Below, one piece after another: positions 30,831 to 39,192 of a stretch of DNA of 40,048 nt. The number at the start of each line of letters is the position of its first letter. Within the stretch, counting starts at the first letter, position 1. This DNA is from DATAEK01 sp036258055 (GTDB taxonomy: Bacteria; Acidobacteriota; Vicinamibacteria; Vicinamibacterales; 2-12-FULL-66-21): the NCBI GenBank assembly GCA_036258055.1, contig DATAEK010000391.1, positions 1 to 40,048 on the forward strand, in the 5' to 3' direction. The position numbers were made by a program, and so were the translations under genes. The notes beneath the pieces were generated by a model, which saw only the letters and a program-made list of their open reading frames with translations, did no database searches and was not told the DNA's origin.

Positions 30831-33800
30831 CTACCGCTGGTGGGATTCATCCACACTCAGAGAATTCACGAGCGTGCCAAGCTCCTGAATGTCGACCGGC
30901 TTGGTGAGATGTGCGTCGAACCCGGCTGCCTCGGTCTGTCGTCGATCGCGATCCTGACCGTATCCGGTCACAGCCACCAGGCTCACATCCCGAAGTTGCG
31001 CGTGATCCTTGAATCGCCGAGCGAGCTCGTAGCCGTCCATCACGGGCAACCCCAGATCGAGGACCGCCACGTCCGGCCTGATGCGCTCCGCCTCAGCGAG
31101 GGCCTGCAGCGGATCGTTGACGACCCGCGTCGTGTGCCCCAGCGCCGCCAACGCGTCGGCGAGCATGTGGGCGCCGTCGTCGTTGTCGTCGACGATCAGC
31201 ACTCTCCGAGAGCGTCCAGGCAACGCTGACGAGGCGGCGTCAGCGTCGCGTGTCGTTGCCGAAGGGATGCCTTCCAGGAGGGGAAGCGTGACCACGAACT
31301 CGCTTCCTCTTCCCTTGCCCTCGCTGAAGGCGGCCACGGTTCCGCCGTGTGCGATGACGAGGCTCTTCACGATCGCAAGCCCGAGCCCAAGCCCACCCTG
31401 CGCGCGATCGATCGCCTGGTGTTCCTGCGTGAACAAGTCGAAAATCCGCGGAAGCATCTCAGGCTCGATCCCGATGCCGCTGTCACGAACGCGAAGGATC
31501 ACCGTCCGGTCAGCCGCACGCCCGGTGACCGCGATGAGTCCACCCGCTTCCGTGTACTTCGCCGCATTGGTCAGCAGATTCGATACGACCTGCGCCAGCC
31601 TCGATGCGTCCCCCTCGAGCGTGAGGCCGCCCCGCGGCACGTCGATGTCGAGGTGATGCCCGTACCGTTCCAGCACGGGACTGGCCATCTCCACTGCCTT
31701 GACGACGACGTCGGCGAGCTCGATGGAAGCAGTCTTGAGCTGGATCTTCCCGCGCGTGATGCGCGAGATGTCGAGCAGGTCGTCGACGAGCGTCACGAGC
31801 TGTTTCGCCTGACGTTCGATGATCGTCCGCTCACGCTCGTTGGCGTCCACACCGCGGAGCCTCATCAGCTGCAGCGCTGTCAGGATGGGGGCAAGGGGAT
31901 TGCGAAGCTCGTGACCGAGCATCGCCAGGAACTCGTCCTTTGCCCGGCTCGCGGCTTCGGCCTCGCGACGTGCGTTCGCGAGATCGGTGACTTCGAACAC
32001 CACGACCACGATCCCTTCGACTCGTTCGGCATCATCGAAGAGCGGCTGATACACGAAATCGAAGAACGCTTCCTCCGGCATGCCGTCGACGCCGCGATTC
32101 AGCACGAGCCGAAGCGAGCGTCCGATATGCGGCCGTCCCGTTCTGTAGACGCCGTCGAGCATGTCATAGAGGTCGGCACCGGCTTCCGGCAACGCCTCGC
32201 GGACGGTCTTTCCGAGGATGGCGCGGTTCGAGACGAGAGCCAGGTACGGCGGGTTGGCGAATTCGTAGATGTGCTCCGGCCCGCGGAACACGCAAATGCC
32301 AACGGGCGCGTGCGTGAAGATCGTCATCAACCGGCGATGATGCAGTTCCTCGACCCTGCGAATGCGCGCGCGCAGGAGCTGAGACTCGACGCGTGATAAC
32401 AATTCGCGCGCGGAGAAGGGCTTGATCAGGTAGTCGTCGGCCCCGGCCTGCAGCCCCTCGAAGCGCGACTCCTCACCGGCGCGGGCGGACAACATCAAGA
32501 CCGGGATCTCGCGAAGCCGCTCGTCCGCCTTGAGCTCCTTCAACACACCGAAGCCATCGAGATGCGGCATCATCACGTCGGTGATGACGAGGTCCGGCCG
32601 GCGCGCAGCCGCCGCCGCGAGCGCGGCGCGACCGTTGCCAACCGCTTCGACCGTCCAGCGATGACCCAGCAACCGCGTGATGTAGTCACGCATGTCGGCG
32701 TTGTCATCAGCGAGCAGGATGCGGATGGATTCGTCGTGCTCGGACGGACTCGTCGCCATGTCAGCCGCGGCGCTGCTTGGCTGATCGCCGGCACCGTCCG
32801 GCAGCCAGCGCAGCGCTTCTTCGACAAAGGCTTCTGCGCCGGAGACCATCGAGACATCGCGCCCGCGCAGGTCGAGCCTGTCCGGCGGCAGGTGGCGAGA
32901 GCCAAGCGGGATGGAGACGGTGAACGTGCTGCCGCGATCGATTTCGCTCGCGACTTCCATCGAGCCGCCGTGGAGCTTCACCAACTCCTGCACGAGAGCC
33001 AGGCCGATACCGGTCCCTTCGTGGGTCCGGCCGCGGCTTCCGTCGATCCGGTGGAATCGATCGGACACATGCGCGAGCTCGTGCGAGGGAATGCCGCAGC
33101 CTGTGTCGCTGACCGTCAGCACCGCACGTCCACCCGTCGTCTCGAAATGGACGGCGATCTCGCCGTCCAGCGTGAATTTGTAGGCGTTCGAGATGAGGTT
33201 CAGAACGACCTTCTCCCACATCTCCCGGTCGACGTAGACCGGTTCGGTGTTCGCGGCGATGTCGACTCGGTAGGAAAGCCCCGCGCGCTGGGCCGCCGAT
33301 CGGAAGACGCTGGCAATCTCGCCGGTGTAGGTCCCCAGGTCAGTCGGTTGGTACCTCGCGTCCACACGCCCGGACTCGATACGTGAGAACTCGAGCAGCG
33401 TGTTCACCAGCTTGCGCAGCCGCAGGCCGTTCCGCTGGAGCAACCCGAGGTGACTGCGATGCTGATCGCCTATCGACGGATCGGACAACAGGTCCTCGAT
33501 GGGCGCGAGCATCAGCGTCAGCGGGGTTCGCAGCTCGTGGCTGACGTTGGAGAAGAAAACCGTCTTCGCACGATCGAGCTCCGCGAGGGCCTCGGACCGC
33601 CGGCGCTCAGCTTCGTATGCGCTGACGTTGGCCAGGCCTGAGGCGACCTGCCCGACGAGCAGCGCAATGAAATTCCGATACCCGTCGTCGACCGGCCGGA
33701 ATGGATTCAGACCCGCCACGAAGAGTCCCGCGGGCTGTGATTGGCCCGGTTTCGCGATGGGAACGACCATGGCATGCCTCGGTGACCGCTCCCAGGGTCC

Positions 33801-34601
33801 CGATGGCCATGCCAGATCGTCGGCGAGCGTGACGAGAGTGGGCATGCTGCGGGCAGCATCCATCGCGCGCCGCCATTCACTCTCGTCGTCCAGATGAAGC
33901 GGAGCACCGGGGTGGGTGGAAGACATGCCGCTCAGAGCGGACAGGTTCGCGCGCTTCTCGCCATCTTCGAACAGATACACCAGCGTGAAGGGCAGATCGC
34001 GGGCGTTTTCTTCGAGTGTCTTGCCGACGGCTGCGAGCGCCTCGGCAGTCGTCGTGGTCGCCGACAGATTTGCGGTCAAGTCATGGAGCAGCGTCAGGCG
34101 CCGCTCGCCGATCACGCGCTCGGTCTCCTCCGTGACGACGCAGAGCATTCCGCCGGTAGCGCCGCTGTCATCGGGGATGGGGCTGTAGGAAAACGTGTGG
34201 TAGGTCTCTTCCGGAAAACCGCTGCGCTCGAGGAACAGCAGCAGGCTCTCGTCCCACGTCGCCTCGCCGGTTCTGAGCACTTTGTCGATTCGTGGTCCGA
34301 TCTGAGGCCAGATTTCCGCCCAGACCTCGCGCGCCGGACGGCCAAACGCCCAGGGGTGCTTGGCGCCCAAGGTCATTGCCGCGTAGGCATCGTTGTAGAG
34401 GAATGTCAGGTCGGGGCCCCATCCCATCCACATCGCGAACCGCGACGTGACCATGATGCGCACGGCGCTTCGAAGGCTGTGGCTCCATGCGGATGGGTGC
34501 CCCAGTGGACTGCGGGTCCAATCGGTGGCCCGTATGAGCGCCTCGATCTTTCCATCATCGTTCGATTGCGACGCCGCAGCGTCGATGGACTGCTTGTGCA
34601 T
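30831..34601 (-). CDS. Double hybrid sensor histidine kinase (PAS-GAF-HK-REC-PAS-HK-REC)
   Basis: 1256 residues from the ATG at 34601; a GTG 34 codons upstream gives an unlikely N-terminus. Domains in order: PAS-like sensor (about 20-150), GAF (about 165-330), HisKA with H355 ('SNVSHELRTPL') and HATPase (about 455-580), receiver with phospho-acceptor D675 ('ITDVMMPHLDG'), PAS (about 780-880), second HisKA with H897 ('AMLGHELRNPL') and HATPase (about 1000-1115), and a last receiver with D1182 ('VLDLGLPVMDG'). No membrane helix is evident, so it is probably cytoplasmic. Two complete kinase cores and two receivers suggest an internal phosphorelay. No output regulator or phosphotransfer gene lies nearby. 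Confidence 0.92.
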   Translation of the reverse strand: MHKQSIDAAASQSNDDGKIEALIRATDWTRSPLGHPSAWSHSLRSAVRIMVTSRFAMWMGWGPDLTFLYNDAYAAMTLGAKHPWAFGRPAREVWAEIWPQIGPRIDKVLRTGEATWDESLLLFLERSGFPEETYHTFSYSPIPDDSGATGGMLCVVTEETERVIGERRLTLLHDLTANLSATTTTAEALAAVGKTLEENARDLPFTLVYLFEDGEKRANLSALSGMSSTHPGAPLHLDDESEWRRAMDAARSMPTLVTLADDLAWPSGPWERSPRHAMVVPIAKPGQSQPAGLFVAGLNPFRPVDDGYRNFIALLVGQVASGLANVSAYEAERRRSEALAELDRAKTVFFSNVSHELRTPLTLMLAPIEDLLSDPSIGDQHRSHLGLLQRNGLRLRKLVNTLLEFSRIESGRVDARYQPTDLGTYTGEIASVFRSAAQRAGLSYRVDIAANTEPVYVDREMWEKVVLNLISNAYKFTLDGEIAVHFETTGGRAVLTVSDTGCGIPSHELAHVSDRFHRIDGSRGRTHEGTGIGLALVQELVKLHGGSMEVASEIDRGSTFTVSIPLGSRHLPPDRLDLRGRDVSMVSGAEAFVEEALRWLPDGAGDQPSSAAADMATSPSEHDESIRILLADDNADMRDYITRLLGHRWTVEAVGNGRAALAAAAARRPDLVITDVMMPHLDGFGVLKELKADERLREIPVLMLSARAGEESRFEGLQAGADDYLIKPFSARELLSRVESQLLRARIRRVEELHHRRLMTIFTHAPVGICVFRGPEHIYEFANPPYLALVSNRAILGKTVREALPEAGADLYDMLDGVYRTGRPHIGRSLRLVLNRGVDGMPEEAFFDFVYQPLFDDAERVEGIVVVVFEVTDLANARREAEAASRAKDEFLAMLGHELRNPLAPILTALQLMRLRGVDANERERTIIERQAKQLVTLVDDLLDISRITRGKIQLKTASIELADVVVKAVEMASPVLERYGHHLDIDVPRGGLTLEGDASRLAQVVSNLLTNAAKYTEAGGLIAVTGRAADRTVILRVRDSGIGIEPEMLPRIFDLFTQEHQAIDRAQGGLGLGLAIVKSLVIAHGGTVAAFSEGKGRGSEFVVTLPLLEGIPSATTRDADAASSALPGRSRRVLIVDDNDDGAHMLADALAALGHTTRVVNDPLQALAEAERIRPDVAVLDLGLPVMDGYELARRFKDHAQLRDVSLVAVTGYGQDRDRRQTEAAGFDAHLTKPVDIQELGTLVNSLSVDESHQR

Positions 34602-34848
34602 CCCCAGTCGGTCACCAGCCGACCCGGCAGCGTTGCACGAGCTTTGCCAGTACCGACGAGCAGTTGATGATTCCACGAGAGCAATGTGTTTCGGGCGCCC
34701 CACTGGTCCCCTCGTGTCTGCAATCCCTACGACCTGCGCTCAGGCGGATTACGCTCGCTGAGCTGGGTCGACCGCGAAAGAGCCCAGGGCGTGCGGCGGC
34801 AAACCTTCTGCAGATCAAGTGGGTGGAGGTCCGACTGGAGGTACGAGG

Positions 34849-34998
34849 ATGATCCGCAAGCTCAGCACCGGCGAATATCGGCTCTATTCCCGCAAGCGAG
34901 ACCCGAAAACAGGCAGGCGGAGAAACCTTGGTACGTTCAAATCGCGGAGCGCCGCCGAAAAGCACGAGCGTGCCGTGCAGTTCTTCAAACGGCACTGA
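34849..34998 (+). CDS. Small basic conserved-type protein (49 residues)
   Basis: Open frame from ATG 34849 to TGA 34996-34998 with a clear GGAGG site about 7 bases upstream. The product starts 'MIRKLSTGEYRLYSRKRD', continues 'RRRNLGTFKSRSAAEKHERA' and ends 'FFKRH'. The layout (beta strands around G-x-x-R-L-Y-S-R, then 'NLGTF', then a helix) resembles the small three-strand-plus-helix AP2-like/integrase arm DNA-binding fold. From memory, this short family recurs in many bacteria as an uncharacterised protein. It has about 30 percent Lys/Arg and no signal peptide. It may bind nucleic acid; that is an inference. Confidence 0.75.
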   Translation: MIRKLSTGEYRLYSRKRDPKTGRRRNLGTFKSRSAAEKHERAVQFFKRH

Positions 34999-35004
34999 GG
35001 GCGG

Positions 35005-35271
35005 TCAGTATTCGGCGAACGCCTCGTCCACGTAGCAGTACAACCAACGCTCCCCAGGCTCCGCCGAGGCGACGACTGGATGGCCACTGGCGCGCGCGTG
35101 CTTGGTCGCGTGCCGATTTGGCGATGAGTCGCAGCAGAGCGTCGCACCGCAGCTCTGGCACGTGCGGAGGTGGACCCACTTCGTGCCGTGCTTGACGCAC
35201 TCCTCGCACACGTGTTTCTGTGGCCGCTTGATCGTGTCGACGGTCTCGATGTGCTCGCAGGTTTCAGGCAT
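35005..35271 (-). CDS. UBP-type zinc finger protein
   Basis: 88 residues from the ATG at 35271 (GGTGAG 4 bases upstream; a GTG three codons earlier is possible). It consists of one ZnF-UBP domain: 'CEHIETV', then C-x2-C ('CEECVKHG'), 'WVHLRTCQSCGATLCCDSSPNRHATKHARASGHPVV' and 'GERWLYCYVDEAF'. The Cys/His ligands and the closing 'W-x-Y-C-Y' strand are typical. In eukaryotes this domain binds the free C-terminus of ubiquitin; bacterial single-domain versions occur in Acidobacteria and Actinobacteria with unknown partners. It is convergent with the 49-residue gene (6 bases apart) and divergent from the DUF5996 gene. Confidence 0.9.
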   Translation of the reverse strand: MPETCEHIETVDTIKRPQKHVCEECVKHGTKWVHLRTCQSCGATLCCDSSPNRHATKHARASGHPVVASAEPGERWLYCYVDEAFAEY

Positions 35272-35371
35272 CACACTCACCGTTCTGTTCCGTTCACGAC
35301 GTCGTCACGTGCCCTGCTCGCGTCCTGCATCGAGCCCGAACACTCGGATATGGTAGCGTGAGGCTACTGTG

Positions 35372-36259
35372 ATGACTACTGAATCATGGCCGGCACTGGC
35401 GTACGACGCGTGGAAAGATACCTATGAAACCGTGCACCTGTGGGCGCAGATCGTCGGCAAGATCGCGCTCGCGCAGGCGCCCAAGCTCAATCACTCCTGG
35501 GGCATCGCGTTCAGGGTCACACCGCGCGGCCTGACCACGCTGACCCTGCCGCACGGGAATCGCAGCTTCACCATCGAATTCGATTTCATCGACCACGCGC
35601 TCGTCATCCGGACGTCGGAAGGCATGGTCCGATCGCTGCCGCTCGGCCCGCGGACGGTCGCCGATGTCTATCGCGACCTCATGGACTCGCTTCGGGCGAT
35701 GGGGCTGCCGGTGAAGATCTGGCCGGTGACCGTAGAGATCCCGACGCCGATCAGGCTCGATCAGGACACGGCACACCATTCCTACGACCCGGAGTACGTC
35801 CAGCGATTCTGGCGGATCCTCGTGCAGCTCGAGCGGATTCTGAACGACGCGCGCGTGCCGTTCCTCGGAAAATGCAGCCCCGTCCATTTCTTCTGGGGCA
35901 GTTTCGACCTGGCGGTCACGCGATTCTCCGGGCGAGCGGCGCCTCCTCGCGAAGGACCAGAGTTCATGCGCGACGCCTACTCACGCGAAGTGATCAGCCA
36001 TGGCTTCTGGCCCGGCGGCGCGGCCCTCGGTCCAAGCCTCTACGCCTACGCTGTACCGGAGCCTGCGGGCTTGAAGGAAGCGAGCGTCGAGCCGAAGGCC
36101 GCCTATTATCACAAGGAGATGGGGGAGTTCATCCTGCCGTACGACGCGGTGAGAACATCGCCAGCACCAGAAGCGGCGATTCGGGCCTTCGTGGACAGCA
36201 CTTACGATCGAGCCGCAACGCTCGCGGGGTGGGACCGCGTGCTGCTCGAGCAGCAGTGA
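35372..36259 (+). CDS. DUF5996 family protein
   Basis: 295 residues from the ATG at 35372. The start 'WPALAYDAWKDTYETVHLWAQIVGKIALAQAPKLNHSWGIAF' is the family opening, and 'FTIEFDFIDHALVIRTSEG', 'CSPVHFFWGSFDLAVTRFSGR', 'SREVISHGFWPGG' and 'EFILPYDAVR' are further typical blocks. It is a soluble protein with no signal peptide or membrane helix. The His/Trp-rich conserved blocks suggest a binding or enzymatic pocket, but the function is not known. It is a single gene ending at a strong hairpin shared with the convergent metalloprotease gene. Confidence 0.9.
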   Translation: MTTESWPALAYDAWKDTYETVHLWAQIVGKIALAQAPKLNHSWGIAFRVTPRGLTTLTLPHGNRSFTIEFDFIDHALVIRTSEGMVRSLPLGPRTVADVYRDLMDSLRAMGLPVKIWPVTVEIPTPIRLDQDTAHHSYDPEYVQRFWRILVQLERILNDARVPFLGKCSPVHFFWGSFDLAVTRFSGRAAPPREGPEFMRDAYSREVISHGFWPGGAALGPSLYAYAVPEPAGLKEASVEPKAAYYHKEMGEFILPYDAVRTSPAPEAAIRAFVDSTYDRAATLAGWDRVLLEQQ

Positions 36260-36279
36260 ACACGCCCTGACGGCTCCGA

Positions 36280-36325
36280 CGTTCCAGCCTGCACCCCAGC
36301 GTTTCAGCCGGAGTGCAGGCCAGAA
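36280..36325. terminator. Bidirectional hairpin between the DUF5996 and metalloprotease genes
   Basis: GTTC-ca-GCCTGCAC pairs with GTGCAGGC-ca-GAAC across an 18-base loop: an 8-bp plus 4-bp stem with a symmetrical 2-base internal loop. It lies between two convergent gene ends (36259 and 36333). No T run is present. Confidence 0.5.
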
Positions 36326-36332
36326 CCGCTGA

Positions 36333-38588
36333 TCAGCGCTTACGTCGCGAAGTGGGCCGGCGGCCCTTCGCCTTGGCTCGCTTGACCGGCCGCCCCGTTC
36401 GTCCGGCGCGATCGGTGGTCCTCGCGATTACCCGCCGTCTGTCGGGCAGCAGGCCCGCGAAGCCCGAGAGCAGGCGCGGCTGCGAGTCGCCTCTCGCGAC
36501 GGCGGACATCTCGGTCAATCTGGACAGACGACGTGTCGCCTCTTCGAGGTGATACGCTCCGCCGCCAAGCGCAACCCACGTGCCGACCTCGGGGTGCATC
36601 ACCAGACCGGCAGCCTTATTGTCCGCGTCACTCGCAGGGTAGTCTACGAACACGTCGACGCCGCCCATCACTCCAACCGGGACGCCATCGGCCGACCAGT
36701 TGATGAAGACGTTCACACGATAGCGCCCGGGCCGTTCGAATGCGAATCCCGCCGTGCTCCAGAACACGCGCACGCTGGCCTGGCGCGCCGCACCGGGATC
36801 GAGCACGTCCAGCTTCGCTGACTCGCACAGGATCGTGAACGGCCGCACCGGGCGCTCTCGCCCGTCACCGTCGGTTGTCGTGATCGCCGCAAACAGCGCC
36901 TCGATGCTCACGTCGTTGGGCGTCACGAGCGGAACGGAACCTCGATTGGTCAGGGTCCACGATAACTCCAACGGCTGACCGAGTGCGACGCGGTCGCTCG
37001 CCGCAGTCACCACCAGCTCCAGTTCCGATGAATCGAACTGGTGGCGATCGGCTGCCTGCGGCGCACCGGCCGGGAACCAGCTCGCAAACGGCCACCCGCC
37101 CGGACGGATCACGGGATCCGGCATGTGATTCAGATGGTGGCGGACGGTGGTGTTGTGCGCGAGAGCGATCTGATCCGGGAAGACACCCGGCAAGCCGGTG
37201 CCTGGGCCGCCCAGCACGTCGGCGACGCTCGGCGTCGTTGTCATGATCGAGTTGTCGGCAGCCGTCTCGGACTCCTGATGGATCTGGTTCAGCGTGTGGG
37301 TCACCTCGTGCGCCGCGCTCCGAAGGTACGCGCGCGGGATGTTCCGCTGCTTCTGGTTGGCGGCGACGCCGAAGTTCGACGAATCGGACACCGGATACCC
37401 ATCGTCGGAGAACGACGCGCAGCCTTCGCGCGGAACACCGATCTGGTCGTACATCACGCCGCGCGAGCAACCCAGTTTTGCCGGCACGACGACGAGGTGC
37501 ACGTGCCAATCGGTATCGAGGTTCGTGGTCGGATTACGGACCGAAGTCATCAGACTGTGGAGGTCCGGCGAGCTCCAGCAGTCGGTCGGCACGATCCCGG
37601 GCGGCACGGGCACGTTTGCCTGGTCCTTCACGACTGTGAGGTGCCATCCGGTTTTGGCAAACACCGTGTCGAAGAACTCCATCCCGCCACTGCCGTCAGG
37701 CACAGGAGCCGGCGGTACGGCGCCGGTGAGCGTGTCGACCTCGAGCGACGCGCGCCGGAAAAACGACGAAACCCAGGCGAGCGTCACGCTGCCTTTGTCC
37801 ACTCCCGCTTCGAAGAGCCGTCCTTCGTAGAAGGGACCTCCCGTCAAAGAAAACGGAAAGGGTGCGCCGACTTTCTTCAGCTTCATCGTCACGGTGCGGG
37901 TGGCAGTCGCTGGAAACGTCCCTTGGTGCTGACCCGCGGGAGGCTGCGTGTAGTTGAACTGATCGGCAACGATGGTGAGCCGACACGCTGCGGCCGTCGG
38001 CACGACCGTCGGGGACTGAACGCTGGTGACCTTCAGGTATGAGTGGTAGCGCGACCGCGGGAAGATCGGGATGATCGGCTTCTTGCTCGGCGCTGGCGCC
38101 GGCGGCGCGTCGAGGGAGCTTGCGGCCGCTGCAATGGACTGTGCAGGCCTGATCGCCGCTCGCGCTGCCGGAACGCCACCAGGTCCAACGGGGGTGACCG
38201 GTGACACCGGCGCCAGGATCTGATTGCTCCCTGGCGGATCCGCCACGAGCTTCCTCACATACAGATCGCCGCTCACGATGATGCCGTCTGGCCCTGCGTC
38301 AGGTGCGGCACGATCGACACGCAGTGTGCCCTCGAACAGGGTGCGGCCCCCGATCGGACGATGCGTGATGACGTAGCAGCCATCAAGGAATTCCAGCTTG
38401 CACGGCTTCTGCGGTGCCGCCTGCGGCAGTGATGGATCATCTGCCGTCGGGTCAGAGACGGCTTCGCTCGTAATGCCGATTGGCGCCGCGAGAGGCACAC
38501 CGAGCGTCACGCTCGGGCTCGCTGCATTCGGGACGACGCTGGATTTCCTGGAAGTGGACGACGATGAGGAGTCGGAGCAGTTGCACAT
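36333..38588 (-). CDS. Metzincin-like zinc metalloprotease, no signal peptide (unrecognised family)
   Basis: 751 residues. The N-terminus is 'MCNCSDSSSSSTS', with no signal peptide. A beta-rich domain follows ('CYVITHRPIGGRTLFEGTLRVDR', 'VSGDLYVRKL'), then a Pro/Ala linker (about 125-175) and a central domain with H427-E-V-T-H431-x5-H437, a metzincin zinc motif with Asn at the usual Gly position, plus M449 in 'NSIMT' as a possible Met-turn. An Ig-like beta domain spans about 515-665, and the last 35 residues are strongly basic. This predicts a zinc endopeptidase. A 107-residue gene lies 26 bases upstream in the same operon. How it leaves the cell, if it does, is unclear. Confidence 0.8.
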   Translation of the reverse strand: MCNCSDSSSSSTSRKSSVVPNAASPSVTLGVPLAAPIGITSEAVSDPTADDPSLPQAAPQKPCKLEFLDGCYVITHRPIGGRTLFEGTLRVDRAAPDAGPDGIIVSGDLYVRKLVADPPGSNQILAPVSPVTPVGPGGVPAARAAIRPAQSIAAAASSLDAPPAPAPSKKPIIPIFPRSRYHSYLKVTSVQSPTVVPTAAACRLTIVADQFNYTQPPAGQHQGTFPATATRTVTMKLKKVGAPFPFSLTGGPFYEGRLFEAGVDKGSVTLAWVSSFFRRASLEVDTLTGAVPPAPVPDGSGGMEFFDTVFAKTGWHLTVVKDQANVPVPPGIVPTDCWSSPDLHSLMTSVRNPTTNLDTDWHVHLVVVPAKLGCSRGVMYDQIGVPREGCASFSDDGYPVSDSSNFGVAANQKQRNIPRAYLRSAAHEVTHTLNQIHQESETAADNSIMTTTPSVADVLGGPGTGLPGVFPDQIALAHNTTVRHHLNHMPDPVIRPGGWPFASWFPAGAPQAADRHQFDSSELELVVTAASDRVALGQPLELSWTLTNRGSVPLVTPNDVSIEALFAAITTTDGDGRERPVRPFTILCESAKLDVLDPGAARQASVRVFWSTAGFAFERPGRYRVNVFINWSADGVPVGVMGGVDVFVDYPASDADNKAAGLVMHPEVGTWVALGGGAYHLEEATRRLSRLTEMSAVARGDSQPRLLSGFAGLLPDRRRVIARTTDRAGRTGRPVKRAKAKGRRPTSRRKR

Positions 38589-38614
38589 GACGAACGTTCC
38601 CCCTTCTCAAACAC

Positions 38615-38938
38615 TCACGGTGGAGAGCTCCCAGTCGATGCCTTGCGGTGGTAGACCACTTTGCAGCCTTCAGAATCGGTGAACTCGAACTCGTCATCGC
38701 CCATGACGATGGGGTAGCGCACCAACTCGTCGGTCGCGACGCTCAGGACCAGAGTCTGGGATCCTTCCAGACGGTAGATCCCCGCGTCCCACCAGACCAT
38801 GCCTTGCGAGGGACCCCGTGCTCCACGATAGGTACTCCCAGCAAACGCAATCGTCGCCGGATACTTCGCCGCACACGAAGCCGTCGTGACCTTCGTCCAC
38901 TCGCCCGTGAGTCGTGCGGAATCGTTTCGACCGGCCAC
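38615..38938 (-). CDS. 107-residue beta-rich protein, probable partner of the metalloprotease
   Basis: It starts at GTG 38938 with a good GAGGGGGAA site; the same GGGGGAACG context precedes the protease gene. There is no signal peptide. Alternating hydrophobic/polar strands ('ATIAFAGSTYRG', 'GMVWWDAGIYRLEG', 'QTLVLSVATDELVRYPIVM', 'DEFEFTDSEGCKVVYHR') look like a small lipocalin/calycin-type beta barrel with two cysteines (residues 22 and 91) that could form a disulfide. It could be an inhibitor, carrier or chaperone for the protease. This role is an inference from the 26-base spacing and shared strand; I do not recognise the family with certainty. Confidence 0.7.
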   Translation of the reverse strand: MAGRNDSARLTGEWTKVTTASCAAKYPATIAFAGSTYRGARGPSQGMVWWDAGIYRLEGSQTLVLSVATDELVRYPIVMGDDEFEFTDSEGCKVVYHRKASTGSSPP

Positions 38939-39137
38939 CGTTCCCCCTCGCGTCAGGTCTAGTCGCTGACTGCGGAACTGGCGATCGACTTGGATCGACC
39001 GCTTGCGTTCCTACGACTCGCGTCGTTCAGGCTCGCGTAGTTATAGCAGGTCGACGTTCGTTCCCCGCGCACGATGTGTGACGAACGCAATGCTCGGTGC
39101 AGACTCATCCGTAGAGAAATGGAAACGTCGGGGGCAC

Positions 39138-39169
39138 AAAAAAAGGGACGATCCGCGATGGACCGTCCC
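39138..39169 (-). terminator. Strong intrinsic terminator of the phosphatase gene
   Basis: Read on the minus strand: GGGACGGTCC-ATCGC-GGATCGTCCC followed by seven T. It is a 10-bp stem with one G-T pair and a 5-base loop, 24 bases past the stop codon. It is the clearest rho-independent terminator in the window. Confidence 0.9.
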
Positions 39170-39192
39170 GTCTTCCTTCCGGCCGTGAATCG

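Noticed and set aside
31347..32396. 349-residue plus-strand frame inside the histidine kinase
   Set aside because: Antisense shadow; the minus frame has all kinase and receiver motifs.
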